Assembly (NCBI GenBank): GCA_947507155.1
Contig: CANNOC010000002.1
Span: 87,468-151,467 of the forward strand
Length of the DNA: 64,000 nucleotides
Reading direction: 5' to 3'
From: an uncultured Collinsella sp.
GTDB taxonomy: Bacteria > Actinomycetota > Coriobacteriia > Coriobacteriales > Coriobacteriaceae
Under the pieces are notes generated by a model. The model searched no databases. It was given only the letters and a program-made list of their open reading frames with translations, and was not told the origin of the DNA. Positions 43,363 to 51,662 of this stretch are shown here, piece after piece. A program made the position numbers and the translations under genes. Each line of letters starts with the position of its first letter. Within the stretch, counting starts at the first letter, position 1.

Positions 43363-43520
43363 TTTCAAAACTATGCCGGTTTACGGGGCTGAATCGCGAA
43401 CCCCCCAACCATACGCAATTCCGAGATAATAAAACCGCAGGTGAACGGCTTGCTCAATTTCGAAAAAAGCCGGTATGGTCTGTCTGCGCCAATCTAGCCC
43501 CGTAAACCGGCATAGTTTTA
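43363..43520. repeat. Nested palindromic element, subfamily A, copy A3
   Basis: Outer arms start AAAACTATGCCGGTTTACG (43367-43390) and return at 43497-43519 as GGGCTAGATT's partner CCCCGTAAACCGGCATAG. The core contains CCGCAGGTGAAC, one base off the shared 10-mer, and GGTATGGTC. Together with B2 it fills the gap between the exonuclease gene and the ECF S-component gene. Confidence 0.82.
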
Positions 43521-43566
43521 AAATGGCACTTCTGCAGTATTGATTCCCACCCCGGCGCAACCGCCA

Positions 43567-44280
43567 TTACAGCCCGTACTTCGCGACGACGCGGTTGATG
43601 CGGCGACACCAGGGCCTGTACAGGGCGGCCAAGAACACGCAGGTCGCGAGGCCGTGTGTGATATCGAACGGCACTGCCGTGGCAAGACGCGCCACGGCGC
43701 CCGCCCACGTGAGCGGCTGCACAAAACCGATGATGTCGTAGGCGTTGATTACCACGCCGTAGAGCAGGCCCGATGCAAAGCCGTACGCCATCAGCGCCGG
43801 CATGCGCACGGTTCCATCCGCACGGTCGAACGCGCCCGCATGCGCCAGCGCGCCGCCAACATAGCTAACCAGGCCCCAGGCATACATCTGCCATGGCGTC
43901 CACATGCCCTGTCCAAAAAAGAAGTTGCTGGTCAGCGCCGCCAGCGCACCGACCATAAAGCCGTTACGACGACCGAGCGTCGCCCCGGCGATAATGGCGA
44001 TGGCACTCACAGGTTTAAAGTCGGGAATGGGGCCAAACAAGATGCGCCCCGCCGCGGCCAACGCCGCCAAAACCAGCGTTGGCATAATCTGGCGCAGGCC
44101 CGGTCGCGACGCCTCGTAGCCCGCAAAAAACAGCGCGAGCACCAGCGCCACCACGACAAGCATGGCAAGCGCCGCCTGCTCAACGCCTGCCAGCAACGCC
44201 GCAGCCATCACTGCGGGAACCGCCAGCAGCAGCGGTATCTCCAGTTTTGCGAGTAGGCGCGCGACGCGATAATCCGTCAC
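43567..44280 (-). CDS. ECF transporter substrate-binding (S) component, substrate unknown
   Basis: A 237-residue membrane protein with about six helices. The FGPIPDFKPVSAIAIIAGATLG and SNFFFGQGMWTPWQMYAWGL stretches are typical of one S-component family found beside duplicated ECF ATPases. The GTG at 44280 is chosen: it lies just after the ATPase stop (TGATGGGGTG), while the ATG at 44349 would overlap the ATPase by 65 bases. Vitamin, cobalamin-precursor or queuosine-type substrates are possible, but nothing in the sequence decides, and no riboswitch is seen upstream of the operon. Confidence 0.8.
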   Translation of the reverse strand: MTDYRVARLLAKLEIPLLLAVPAVMAAALLAGVEQAALAMLVVVALVLALFFAGYEASRPGLRQIMPTLVLAALAAAGRILFGPIPDFKPVSAIAIIAGATLGRRNGFMVGALAALTSNFFFGQGMWTPWQMYAWGLVSYVGGALAHAGAFDRADGTVRMPALMAYGFASGLLYGVVINAYDIIGFVQPLTWAGAVARLATAVPFDITHGLATCVFLAALYRPWCRRINRVVAKYGL

Positions 44281-44284
44281 CCCA

Positions 44285-45928
44285 TCACGCCCTGTAGAAC
44301 ACGTTGTCGGCAAAAAAGTCGGTCGGCGGCTCCATGCAGGCAATCTCACCGTCGAACATCATGGCAATGTCATCGGCAACCTGCTCGGCAAAATCCAGAT
44401 CGTGCGTGGCCATAATGACGGTACCGCCAGCCTTCGCATGATCACGCAGGGCGCAGGCGATGATGCGGCGGCTGGCCAGGTCTAGACCCTTGGTGGGCTC
44501 ATCGAGCAATAGCAGCTCGGGGCCAATCAGAAGCAGCTTTGCCAACGCAAGCAGTTGACGCTGTCCGCCCGAAAGATCGTACGGATGGCGCCCATCCAGG
44601 CCCGACAGCCCCAGGCTCGCCGCGCGCTCCCGCGCCGCAGCCTCGTCATATCCGCAGGTCGAAGCCCATTCCATCAGCTCGTCGCGCACCGTCTCGGCAA
44701 CCAGCAACGCCTTGGGGTTCTGAGGCAGCAGCGCTGCCGATCCCGCCCCGCGCTCCATATGCCCACGCTGCAACTTGACCGTCTTGGCCAGCACCGAAAG
44801 CATTGTCGACTTCCCGCAGCCGTTACCACCCACAACCGCATGCACCGCGCCAGCCGAGAACGCCGCATCGAGCCCACGCAGCACCCAGCCGGACGCCCGA
44901 TCGTAGCGAAACCAGCTCCCTGCCAGGGTGGTAGCCGGCCCAGCGTGCATTTTTGGGAGTATTCGGCATCCACCGGCACGCGATGACGCCCCCGAGTCGT
45001 CTTGCGGCAGTATTTGCGCCTCAAATTCTCCCGATTTGTCCGATTTCAGCCCTTTTTCTGCACCCGGAGCGCCCGTGCGCGGGTCCAAAGAGCCCAGCTG
45101 GCCGCTGGCGCTGCTGAAAACTCCGTTTTTTGCACGCCGCGAGGCACCCCACCCCGACACCTCGTCAGAAAACAGCTCTTCACGGTGCCCCAGGGAGGCA
45201 ATGTCAGCCACCTCGCACACGCGACCGCCCTCAATCCGGTACGCACACGTCGCATACTCGAGCATCGGCCGCGGTTGATGCGTAGCCACGACAACCGTGC
45301 AGCCCAGCTCACGGTTCACACGAAACAGCGCGTGCAGAAAATTCTTCTCGGCAACGGGATCGAGCTGAGACGTGGGCTCGTCGAGTAGCAGCACACGCGG
45401 ACGCAGCGCCAAGACGGCGGCAAGCGACAGCAACTGCTTGCGGCCACCCGAAAGCGTATCGGTATCGCGATGAAGCCAGTCCTCCAGACCAAAGAAATAG
45501 CTGGTCTCGGCAACACGGCGACGCATCTCGTCGCGCGACACACCCAGATTCTCCAGGCCAAACGCCATCTCATGCCACACGGTCTCGCACACAATCTGGT
45601 TCTCGGGATCCTGGAACACGTAGCCCACGCGCTCCGCAGACGCGCGCACGTCCATGTCGGCAACGTTCTCGCCCAGCACGCGCGCATCGCCAGTGCGCTC
45701 GCCCGCCGGAGCGATCTCGGGCTTGAGCAGCGACAGCAGCGTCGACTTACCCGATCCGGTACCGCCGACAAGCAGCGCAAATGCACCTTGAGGAACAGAC
45801 CAGTCGAGCCCCTCGAGCACCGCAGCATCAGCCCCGGGGTAGGCGAAGCTCAGGCTCCGCACCTCAATCGCCGGCATATCCGGGCCGCACGCCGCGCCCG
45901 ACACCGGGCCCCTATCCAACCGAGCCAT
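44285..45928 (-). CDS. Duplicated ECF transporter ATPase (EcfA-EcfA' in one chain)
   Basis: A 547-residue protein with two complete ABC ATPase domains. The first has VGGTGSGKST (about 53-62), LSGGRKQLL and LLLDEPTSQLD; the second has VGGNGCGKST (about 366-375), LSGGQRQLL and LLLDEPTKGLD. Residues about 230-320 form a variable linker. It powers uptake through the T and S components encoded on either side. The start overlaps the T-component stop by one base (TGATG). Confidence 0.9.
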   Translation of the reverse strand: MARLDRGPVSGAACGPDMPAIEVRSLSFAYPGADAAVLEGLDWSVPQGAFALLVGGTGSGKSTLLSLLKPEIAPAGERTGDARVLGENVADMDVRASAERVGYVFQDPENQIVCETVWHEMAFGLENLGVSRDEMRRRVAETSYFFGLEDWLHRDTDTLSGGRKQLLSLAAVLALRPRVLLLDEPTSQLDPVAEKNFLHALFRVNRELGCTVVVATHQPRPMLEYATCAYRIEGGRVCEVADIASLGHREELFSDEVSGWGASRRAKNGVFSSASGQLGSLDPRTGAPGAEKGLKSDKSGEFEAQILPQDDSGASSRAGGCRILPKMHAGPATTLAGSWFRYDRASGWVLRGLDAAFSAGAVHAVVGGNGCGKSTMLSVLAKTVKLQRGHMERGAGSAALLPQNPKALLVAETVRDELMEWASTCGYDEAAARERAASLGLSGLDGRHPYDLSGGQRQLLALAKLLLIGPELLLLDEPTKGLDLASRRIIACALRDHAKAGGTVIMATHDLDFAEQVADDIAMMFDGEIACMEPPTDFFADNVFYRA

Positions 45929-46821
45929 CAGCCAAACCTCTTCTCATCGATCGCATGCAACACACAGGGCAGTACCATCCAGGCAGCGTACACGGCATAG
46001 CCCAGCCACGGCGCGGGCACCGAAAGCTGCGGGTAAAACGAATACTGCGTTGTCGCGGTCCATGCCACTGCCACCGCGGCGGCACCAAACAGCGCGAGCT
46101 CGACCAGCGCGGCAACGTCGCTGCGTCCCAGTCGATACCGCGCGTACGTCGTGCGACGCGTCGCGGCGCCCCACCCGCGCGAGCGCATGGCATCCGCGCG
46201 CTCAAGTGAATCTTCCATGCCCCAGCCCATCAGCACGCTCGACGCCCGCAGGCGCGATCGCACGGGATCGGTGGGCGCACGCCCCGGCACATCAATCGCA
46301 TCCTGCACCGCTAACACCGTGCGGCCGCGGCGCAAAAACTGCGGGATAAGCCGCATGCACATCGAGATCATGAGCGCGATCACCGGCGCGGCGTTGCCCA
46401 AAAGCGCAAGAACCTTGTCGTATTCGAGCATCGACGCCGCCGCCTCAAACCACAGCACACTCGCCACAAACAGCCCACCCATGCAAAGGCCGTAAACCAT
46501 GCTTTCCAGATACACCACACGCATGCCAATACGAAACAGCTCCGTCGAGCCCGAGGCGCTAAACAGCGGGTTGACCAGTGCAATGATCAAAATCACCGGC
46601 AGCTGCCAGCGAAGCGCCCCCAACGTGTGGGCAGCCCCACGCGTTGCAAATCCATACGCCAGCCCGCCCGCAAGTGACAGCGCAATCAGCACCGGCTGCA
46701 TCGAGAACATGGTGAGCCCCAGCGTCAGCACTATATAGAGTGCCGGCACAGCCGGATGCGACATCGAGAACGCCGCGACGGGCTCGCCGCCAAACTCCTC
46801 TTGTATGTTGTCCACGGGCAC
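45928..46821 (-). CDS. ecfT: ECF transporter transmembrane (T) component
   Basis: A protein of about 297 residues with five or six membrane helices and the EcfT coupling motif: ADAMRSRGWG, the Ala-Arg-x-Arg-Gly type, in its second cytoplasmic helix. The frame is open to 46986, but its first 55 residues are Arg-rich and unlike EcfT, and they would overlap the glmU promoter region. The GTG at 46821, preceded by GAGGGG, gives a normal length. It is first of a three-gene ECF operon and divergent from glmU. Confidence 0.78.
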   Translation of the reverse strand: MPVDNIQEEFGGEPVAAFSMSHPAVPALYIVLTLGLTMFSMQPVLIALSLAGGLAYGFATRGAAHTLGALRWQLPVILIIALVNPLFSASGSTELFRIGMRVVYLESMVYGLCMGGLFVASVLWFEAAASMLEYDKVLALLGNAAPVIALMISMCMRLIPQFLRRGRTVLAVQDAIDVPGRAPTDPVRSRLRASSVLMGWGMEDSLERADAMRSRGWGAATRRTTYARYRLGRSDVAALVELALFGAAAVAVAWTATTQYSFYPQLSVPAPWLGYAVYAAWMVLPCVLHAIDEKRFG

Positions 46822-46953
46822 CCCCGTCCCCTCGCTCAAACGACAGCCCCGCAGCACCGCCAACGCCGCCCGCAAGCAGCGCAAACACCACGCCGGCGGC
46901 GCAAGCCTCAACCGCCGCAAACCAATCGCTACGCGCTCATCATATGCCTGCGG

Positions 46954-46959
46954 TATCAT
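46954..46959 (+). promoter_or_regulatory. -10 element candidate for glmU
   Basis: TATCAT lies 55 bases upstream of the glmU ATG. It is followed by CCGTGTA, similar to the CCGTATG that follows the -10 elements of the kinase and nfnA genes. Confidence 0.35.
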
Positions 46960-46967
46960 ATTGCGCC

Positions 46968-47003
46968 GTGTATCGTTTCCAAACACACGTCTCTATAACG
47001 TAA
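46968..47003 (+). CDS. Possible 11-codon leader ORF before glmU
   Basis: GTG begins 8 bases after the -10 candidate and the frame closes with TAA at 47001-47003, 11 bases before the glmU ATG. If the mRNA is leaderless this could be translated. It is too short to be judged by composition. Confidence 0.2.
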   Translation: MYRFQTHVSIT

Positions 47004-47014
47004 CAGGAGATCAC

Positions 47015-48427
47015 ATGGACGCAACCGCAATTATCCTCGCCGCCGGCGAGGGCACCCGCATGAAGTCGAACCACTGCAAGGTTTCGCACAAGATCCTGGG
47101 CAAGCCCATGGTTCAGTGGATCGTCGACGCCACCATCAAGGCCGGCTGCAGCCGCGTCGTGGTCGTCATCGGCAGCCACGCCGACGAGATGCGCGCCCTT
47201 ATCGACGGCGCCTACGCCAACAGCGCCACCAAGGTCGAGTGCGTCGAGCAGACCGAGCGCCTGGGCACCGGCCACGCCGTAAAGGTCGCGCTCGAGGCCT
47301 GCGGCATCACGCAAGGCCCCGTCGTCGTGCTCAACGGCGACCTTCCGCTCATCACCGCCGACACCGTCGCCAAGTTCGCGCAGACCGTCGCCACCGGCGA
47401 GCTCGCCTGCACCGTCATGACCATGACCCCGCCCGATCCTTTTGGCTACGGCCGCATCAAGCTGGGCGCCGATGGTCAGATCGAGCGCATCATCGAGCAG
47501 AAGGACTGCACGCCCGAGCAGGCCGCCACGCTGCTGGAGTGCAACGCCGGCTGCTACGCCTTCGACGGCGCGCAGCTTGCCGCCCACATCAACGAGATCG
47601 GCAACGACAACGCACAGTCCGAGTACTACCTGCCCGACATGCTCGAAATCCTCAAGGGTCACGGCCAGGCGGTCTCCATCTTCCACTGCGACGACTACCG
47701 CGACGGCCTGGGCGTCAACAGCCGCATCCAGCTCGCGCAGCTCACCGCCATCGCGCGCGACCGCATCAACGAGCACTGGATGGCCGAGGGCGTTACCTTC
47801 ATCGACCCCACGCAGGCCTGGATCGGCCCCGATGCCGTCATCGGCCGCGACACCGTCGTGTGGCCGCAGACGCATCTGATCGGCCACGTCACCGTGGGCG
47901 AGGAGTGCCAGCTCGGCCCCAACAGCCGCCTCACCGACACCACCGTCGGCAGCGGCTGCATCATCGATGAGACCATCGCCATCGAGGCCGTCATCGAGAA
48001 CGGCGTCGACTGCGGCCCGCGCGCCTACCTGCGCCCGGGCACCCACATGCTCGACGGATCCAAGGCCGGCACGCACGTGGAGATCAAGAAGTCCACGATC
48101 GGCGAGGGTTCCAAGGTGCCCCACCTGTCCTACATCGGCGACACCACCATGGGCTCCGGCGTCAACGTGGGCGCGGGCTCCATCACCTGCAACTACGACG
48201 GCGTCCACAAGCACAAGACCGTCATCGGCAAGGACGCCTTCATCGGTTCCGACACCATGATGGTCGCGCCCGCCCAGATTGGCGACGGTGCACTCGTGGC
48301 CGCCGGCTCCGTCATCACCGAGCCGGTTCCGGCCGACGCACTCGGTCTGGGCCGCGCCCGTCAGGTAAATATTGAGGGCTGGGCCGCCGATTATCGCCGC
48401 CGCCTGCACGAGGACGACGAGGTATAA
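47015..48427 (+). CDS. glmU: Bifunctional UDP-N-acetylglucosamine pyrophosphorylase / glucosamine-1-phosphate N-acetyltransferase
   Basis: A 470-residue enzyme making UDP-GlcNAc for peptidoglycan and surface polysaccharides. The N-terminal uridyltransferase has LAAGEGTRMKS (7-17), LNGDLPL (about 108) and NAGCYAFD (about 180). The C-terminal left-handed beta-helix has hexapeptide repeats (about 255-440), including RPGTHMLDGSKAGTHVEIKKS, CNYDGVHKHKT with the catalytic His, and FIGSDTMMVAP. The ATG at 47015 follows AGGAGA; the upstream frame is not conserved-looking. The length is normal. Confidence 0.95.
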   Translation: MDATAIILAAGEGTRMKSNHCKVSHKILGKPMVQWIVDATIKAGCSRVVVVIGSHADEMRALIDGAYANSATKVECVEQTERLGTGHAVKVALEACGITQGPVVVLNGDLPLITADTVAKFAQTVATGELACTVMTMTPPDPFGYGRIKLGADGQIERIIEQKDCTPEQAATLLECNAGCYAFDGAQLAAHINEIGNDNAQSEYYLPDMLEILKGHGQAVSIFHCDDYRDGLGVNSRIQLAQLTAIARDRINEHWMAEGVTFIDPTQAWIGPDAVIGRDTVVWPQTHLIGHVTVGEECQLGPNSRLTDTTVGSGCIIDETIAIEAVIENGVDCGPRAYLRPGTHMLDGSKAGTHVEIKKSTIGEGSKVPHLSYIGDTTMGSGVNVGAGSITCNYDGVHKHKTVIGKDAFIGSDTMMVAPAQIGDGALVAAGSVITEPVPADALGLGRARQVNIEGWAADYRRRLHEDDEV

Positions 48428-48443
48428 CGTTTTACCAAGCATC

Positions 48444-48476
48444 TAAGGAGCTGTTCCCATGGGGACGGCTCCTTTT
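48444..48476 (+). terminator. Rho-independent terminator after glmU
   Basis: AAGGAGC and GCTCCTT form the outer stem, TTCCC / GGGGA the inner one, followed by TTTTC. The following gene has its own promoter candidate. Confidence 0.8.
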
Positions 48477-48568
48477 TCTATGCTGACCTGCGTGACAGAA
48501 TGAGTGGTCGGTTCGTGTCCGTTGACGGTAAAGACGTTATCAAGACCCGATTAACCCCGCCGCGCGGT

Positions 48569-48574
48569 TACAAT
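48569..48574 (+). promoter_or_regulatory. -10 element candidate for prs
   Basis: TACAAT in a GGTTACAATGC context lies 46 bases upstream of the prs ATG. No matching -35 is seen at 17 bp. Confidence 0.4.
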
Positions 48575-48620
48575 GCAAAAAGGCATCTATATGGCATTCG
48601 ATGTATAAAGGAGAAGGGTA

Positions 48621-49607
48621 ATGCCGATTAATGATCCCGAGAAGTCGGAGAATATGCGCAAGTCCATCCGCGTGTATTCCGGTTCCTCCAACCGTCCCCT
48701 CGCTCAGAAGATCGCTGAGTACCTTGGGGTCGAGCTTTCGGGCCTTACGCTAAAGCAGTTCGCCAATGGTGAGATTTACGCCCGCTACGACGAGACCGTC
48801 CGCGGCGCCGACGTCTTCCTGATTCAGTCCGTGGCCGGCGGCAACGTCAACGACATGCTCATGGAGCTGCTCATCGCCACCGACGCTGCCAAGCGCGCAT
48901 CCGCCCGCTCCATCACCGCCGTCATCACCCACTACGGCTATGCCCGCCAGGACCGCAAGGCCGGCCCGCGCGAGCCCATCACCGCCCGCCTCGTCGCCAA
49001 CCTGCTCGAGCGCGCCGGCGTCAACCGCATCATCACCCTCGACCTGCACCAGGGTCAGATCCAGGGCTTCTTCGATATCCCGGTTAACCACCTGTCCGCG
49101 CTGCCGCTGTTTGGCCAGTACTACAACGACATGCACTTCGACACCGACAACCTGGTTGTCGTCTCCCCCGACGTGGGTCGCGCCAAGGCCGCCAAGAAGC
49201 TGTCCGACATGCTCGGCTGCGACCTGGCCATCGCCCACAAGGGCCGTCCGCGCCACAACGCCGCCGAGGTCATGGGCATCATCGGTGACATCAAGGGCAA
49301 GACCTGCATCATCAACGACGACATGATCGACACCGCTGGCACCCTGTGCGCCAACGTCAAGGAGCTCAAGGCTATGGGCGCTGGCGACATCTACGTCTGC
49401 GCCACCCACGGTATCTTCTCCGGTCCGGCCATCGAGCGCCTGAACGACGCCCCGATCGTCGAGTGCGTCGTCACCGACGCCATCCCCGTCGAGGTCGGCG
49501 GCAAGATTAAGACCATCTCGGTCGCCGAGGAGTTCGCTCAGGCCATCTCCGCCGTTTACCACGAGGAGCCCGTCTCCACGCTCGTCGGCGGCGACTTCGC
49601 GCTGTAG
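48621..49607 (+). CDS. prs: Ribose-phosphate pyrophosphokinase
   Basis: A 328-residue class I PRPP synthetase supplying nucleotide, His, Trp and NAD synthesis. Motifs: FANGEIYARYDETVRG (about 49-64), HYGYARQDRK (about 103-112), DLHQGQIQGFF (about 135), VVSPDVGRAKAA (about 178), and the PRPP loop INDDMIDTAGTL (about 231-242). The ATG at 48621 follows GGAGAAGG. The glmU-prs-pth gene order is common in Gram-positive bacteria. Confidence 0.96.
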   Translation: MPINDPEKSENMRKSIRVYSGSSNRPLAQKIAEYLGVELSGLTLKQFANGEIYARYDETVRGADVFLIQSVAGGNVNDMLMELLIATDAAKRASARSITAVITHYGYARQDRKAGPREPITARLVANLLERAGVNRIITLDLHQGQIQGFFDIPVNHLSALPLFGQYYNDMHFDTDNLVVVSPDVGRAKAAKKLSDMLGCDLAIAHKGRPRHNAAEVMGIIGDIKGKTCIINDDMIDTAGTLCANVKELKAMGAGDIYVCATHGIFSGPAIERLNDAPIVECVVTDAIPVEVGGKIKTISVAEEFAQAISAVYHEEPVSTLVGGDFAL

Positions 49608-49635
49608 TCGCATCGTCCTTGCAACCCGGCGCATC

Positions 49636-49713
49636 GCCGCCGAAACAGAAGAAACCCCCACGCTCCCCCTTGCTTCGCAAAGGTCGCGCGGGGGTTTCTT
49701 CTGTTTCGGCGGC
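49636..49713. terminator. Perfect 24-bp inverted repeat between prs and pth
   Basis: Arms 49636-49659 and 49690-49713 are perfectly complementary (core ACAGAAGAAACCCCC). The 30-base loop contains a second small hairpin TTGCTTCGCAA. There is no T-run. It is strong enough to end transcription or to protect the prs mRNA 3' end. Confidence 0.6.
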
Positions 49714-49831
49714 TCGCTCTGCCGCGGCCGTGCTTTTGTCTGGTGGGATTTCGCTGAAACGAAGTCTCGCCTTCGGCGGGCGTGGTAGCCTTTGTCGTTG
49801 ATTGAACTATTTGTGTAACGAAGGGACAAAT

Positions 49832-50461
49832 ATGGCAGCTGCACAGCCGCTTAAGATTCGCATGGTTGCTGGACTTGGCAACCCTGGCGATGAGTATGCC
49901 GAGACCCGCCACAACGCTGGCTTCAAAGCAATCGACGAGTTGGCCCGTCAGGCCGGTGTCACGTACTGGAAAAACCAGGCCGGCGCCGAGGTCGCGCTCA
50001 TCAACATCAACGACCCCGAGGAAGAGGGCGGCAAGCGTCAGATTGTGCTGGTCAAGCCACAGTCGTACATGAATACCTCGGGCGGTCCCATCTCCAAGCT
50101 TTGCCGCGAGTACAAAATCAAGGCCGAGGAGTTGCTTGTAATCCACGATGAGCTCGATATTCCCGCCGGCGACGTACGCGTTAAGGTGGGCGGCGGCCAT
50201 GCTGGCCACAACGGGCTGCGTTCCATCATCGACAAGATGGGCAGTCGCGACTTCAGCCGCATCCGCACCGGTATCGGCAACCCTCCCGGCAAGATGGCTG
50301 TCGCAGACTACGTGCTCAAGCAGCTGCGCGCCCGCGAGGCCGAGGACTTCCAGGACACCTGCGCCCGCGCCGCCGACGCCGCCGGCCTGGCGATCGTGCA
50401 CGGCGTAATCTACGCCCGCGATCACGTCAACGGCGCCGCTTCCACCAACGGCAAGCACTAA
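49832..50461 (+). CDS. pth: Peptidyl-tRNA hydrolase
   Basis: A 209-residue Pth that frees tRNA from stalled peptidyl-tRNA. Conserved parts: VAGLGNPGDEYAETRHNAGF (about 8-27, catalytic His23), KPQSYMNTSGG (about 75-85), HDELDIPAGDVRVKVGGGHAGHNGLRS (about 105-131) and RIRTGIGNPPG (about 143-153). The ATG at 49832 follows AAGGGA; the ATG ten codons upstream has no ribosome binding site. Confidence 0.94.
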   Translation: MAAAQPLKIRMVAGLGNPGDEYAETRHNAGFKAIDELARQAGVTYWKNQAGAEVALININDPEEEGGKRQIVLVKPQSYMNTSGGPISKLCREYKIKAEELLVIHDELDIPAGDVRVKVGGGHAGHNGLRSIIDKMGSRDFSRIRTGIGNPPGKMAVADYVLKQLRAREAEDFQDTCARAADAAGLAIVHGVIYARDHVNGAASTNGKH

Positions 50462-50463
50462 AG

Positions 50464-50661
50464 CCTACCATTTAGGGACAGGCTTATTTTGGCAGGTTTT
50501 ATCTGCGGAAACACCTCAGTTGCGGCATCGCAATCAACCCAGTGCCACCATGCATGCGTAACGTCCCAAAGGGGGCCGACCTCAACGAAGCGCGAGGCCG
50601 GCCCCCTTTGCCGTTTTGCCTGATAAAACCTGCCAAAATAAACCTGTCCCTTTTTGGTAGG
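50464..50661. repeat. Large inverted repeat with nested hairpin downstream of pth
   Basis: 40-bp arms (50464-50503 and 50622-50661, four mismatches) contain GGGACAGG(C/T)TTATTTTGGC. Inside is a second strong hairpin, AAAGGGGGCCG / CGGCCCCCTTT (50568-50609), probably the pth terminator. The architecture (outer arms plus inner hairpin) parallels the A and B elements, but the sequence differs. Confidence 0.82.
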
Positions 50662-50711
50662 TCACTTTTCCCGCCTGCCAAAGATACACGTAAGCGACAT
50701 GTCCATGAGGG

Positions 50712-50717
50712 TATAAT
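50712..50717 (+). promoter_or_regulatory. -10 element (TATAAT) for the nfn operon
   Basis: Consensus TATAAT lies 105 bases upstream of the nfnA start. A short reading frame begins 9 bases after it. Confidence 0.5.
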
Positions 50718-50726
50718 TTGCACCGT

Positions 50727-50807
50727 ATGTCTGCACAACGCCTGTGCGCGTACGGTTTTATTCGGGCTACCGTCCATTTCCGTGGAGGCACGGTTCGGTC
50801 GCCCTAA
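50727..50807 (+). CDS. Possible 26-residue leader ORF upstream of nfnA
   Basis: An ATG 9 bases after TATAAT opens a 26-residue frame (MSAQRLCAYGFIR and on) ending 15 bases before nfnA. It has no ribosome binding site and would be read only from a leaderless mRNA. It may be an upstream regulatory ORF or chance. Confidence 0.25.
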   Translation: MSAQRLCAYGFIRATVHFRGGTVRSP

Positions 50808-50822
50808 CAAGAGAGGGGTTCT

Positions 50823-51662
50823 ATGTATAAGATCCTGGAGAAGACGCAGTTCTCGGAGAAGGTGTTCAAGTTCCGCATCGAGGCGCCCGCAATCGCCAAG
50901 CATGCGCACGCTGGACAGTTCCTCATGGTTCGCGCCAATGAGACGGGCGAGCGTGTCCCGTTTACCCTGGCCGGCTGGAACGGTGACGAGGGCTGGGTCG
51001 AGTTCATCTTCATGGTGATCGGCAAGACCACCGAGATGCTTTCCACCTACGAGGCCGGCGAGTCGCTGCGCGACGTCGTGGGCCCGCTGGGCGTTCCCAC
51101 CGAGATGGCTGAGGGCCCCTGCGCCGTCATTGGCGGCGGCGTCGGCCTGGCAATTGCCTTCCCGGTCGCCAAGCACCTGGTCGAGACCGGTCACGAGGTG
51201 CACGCCATCATGGGCGCCCGCACCAAGGACCTCCTGCTCATGGAGGATCAGTTCCGCGAGCTCCTCGACGAGGACCACATCCACATCACCACTGACGACG
51301 GTTCCTACGGCGAGCAAGGCGTTGTCACCGCTCCGCTGGAGCGTCTGCTGCAGGACAAGGCCGTGAGCCAGGTCTTCTGCGTCGGCCCCGTTCCGATGAT
51401 GAAGTTCTCGACCCTCACCGCCCAGAAGTACGACACCCCCATCACCGCGTCGCTCAACCCCATCATGGTTGACGGCACCGGTATGTGCGGCTGCTGCCGC
51501 GTCGAGGTGGGCGGCGTGACCAAGTTCGCTTGCGTCGACGGCCCCGACTTCGATGCCACCCTGGTCGACTGGGATGACCTTCGTGCCCGCCAGGCCGCTT
51601 ACCGTTCCGAAGAGGGCGCGTCCCTCAAGGCCTATGAGGAAAAGAGCTGCGCATGCCACTAG
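50823..51662 (+). CDS. nfnA: NADH-dependent ferredoxin:NADP+ oxidoreductase subunit A (NfnA)
   Basis: A 279-residue FAD/NAD(P)-binding reductase of the NfnA/SudB/PyrK family. The N-terminal half is a ferredoxin-reductase FAD domain; GGGVGLAIAFPVA (about 104-116) is the NAD(P) motif; CGPVPMMK-like VGPVPMMK is near 187; and the C-terminal cysteines (MCGCCRVEVGG, then FACVDGPDF) bind a [2Fe-2S] cluster. With NfnB it couples NADH, reduced ferredoxin and NADP+ by flavin-based bifurcation. The ATG follows AGAGGGG. It overlaps nfnB by 10 bases. Confidence 0.85.
   Translation: MYKILEKTQFSEKVFKFRIEAPAIAKHAHAGQFLMVRANETGERVPFTLAGWNGDEGWVEFIFMVIGKTTEMLSTYEAGESLRDVVGPLGVPTEMAEGPCAVIGGGVGLAIAFPVAKHLVETGHEVHAIMGARTKDLLLMEDQFRELLDEDHIHITTDDGSYGEQGVVTAPLERLLQDKAVSQVFCVGPVPMMKFSTLTAQKYDTPITASLNPIMVDGTGMCGCCRVEVGGVTKFACVDGPDFDATLVDWDDLRARQAAYRSEEGASLKAYEEKSCACH

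Noticed and set aside
46822..47014. Riboswitch for the ECF operon
   Set aside because: The region is short, shared with the glmU promoter, and shows no recognisable TPP, FMN, cobalamin or preQ1 core.
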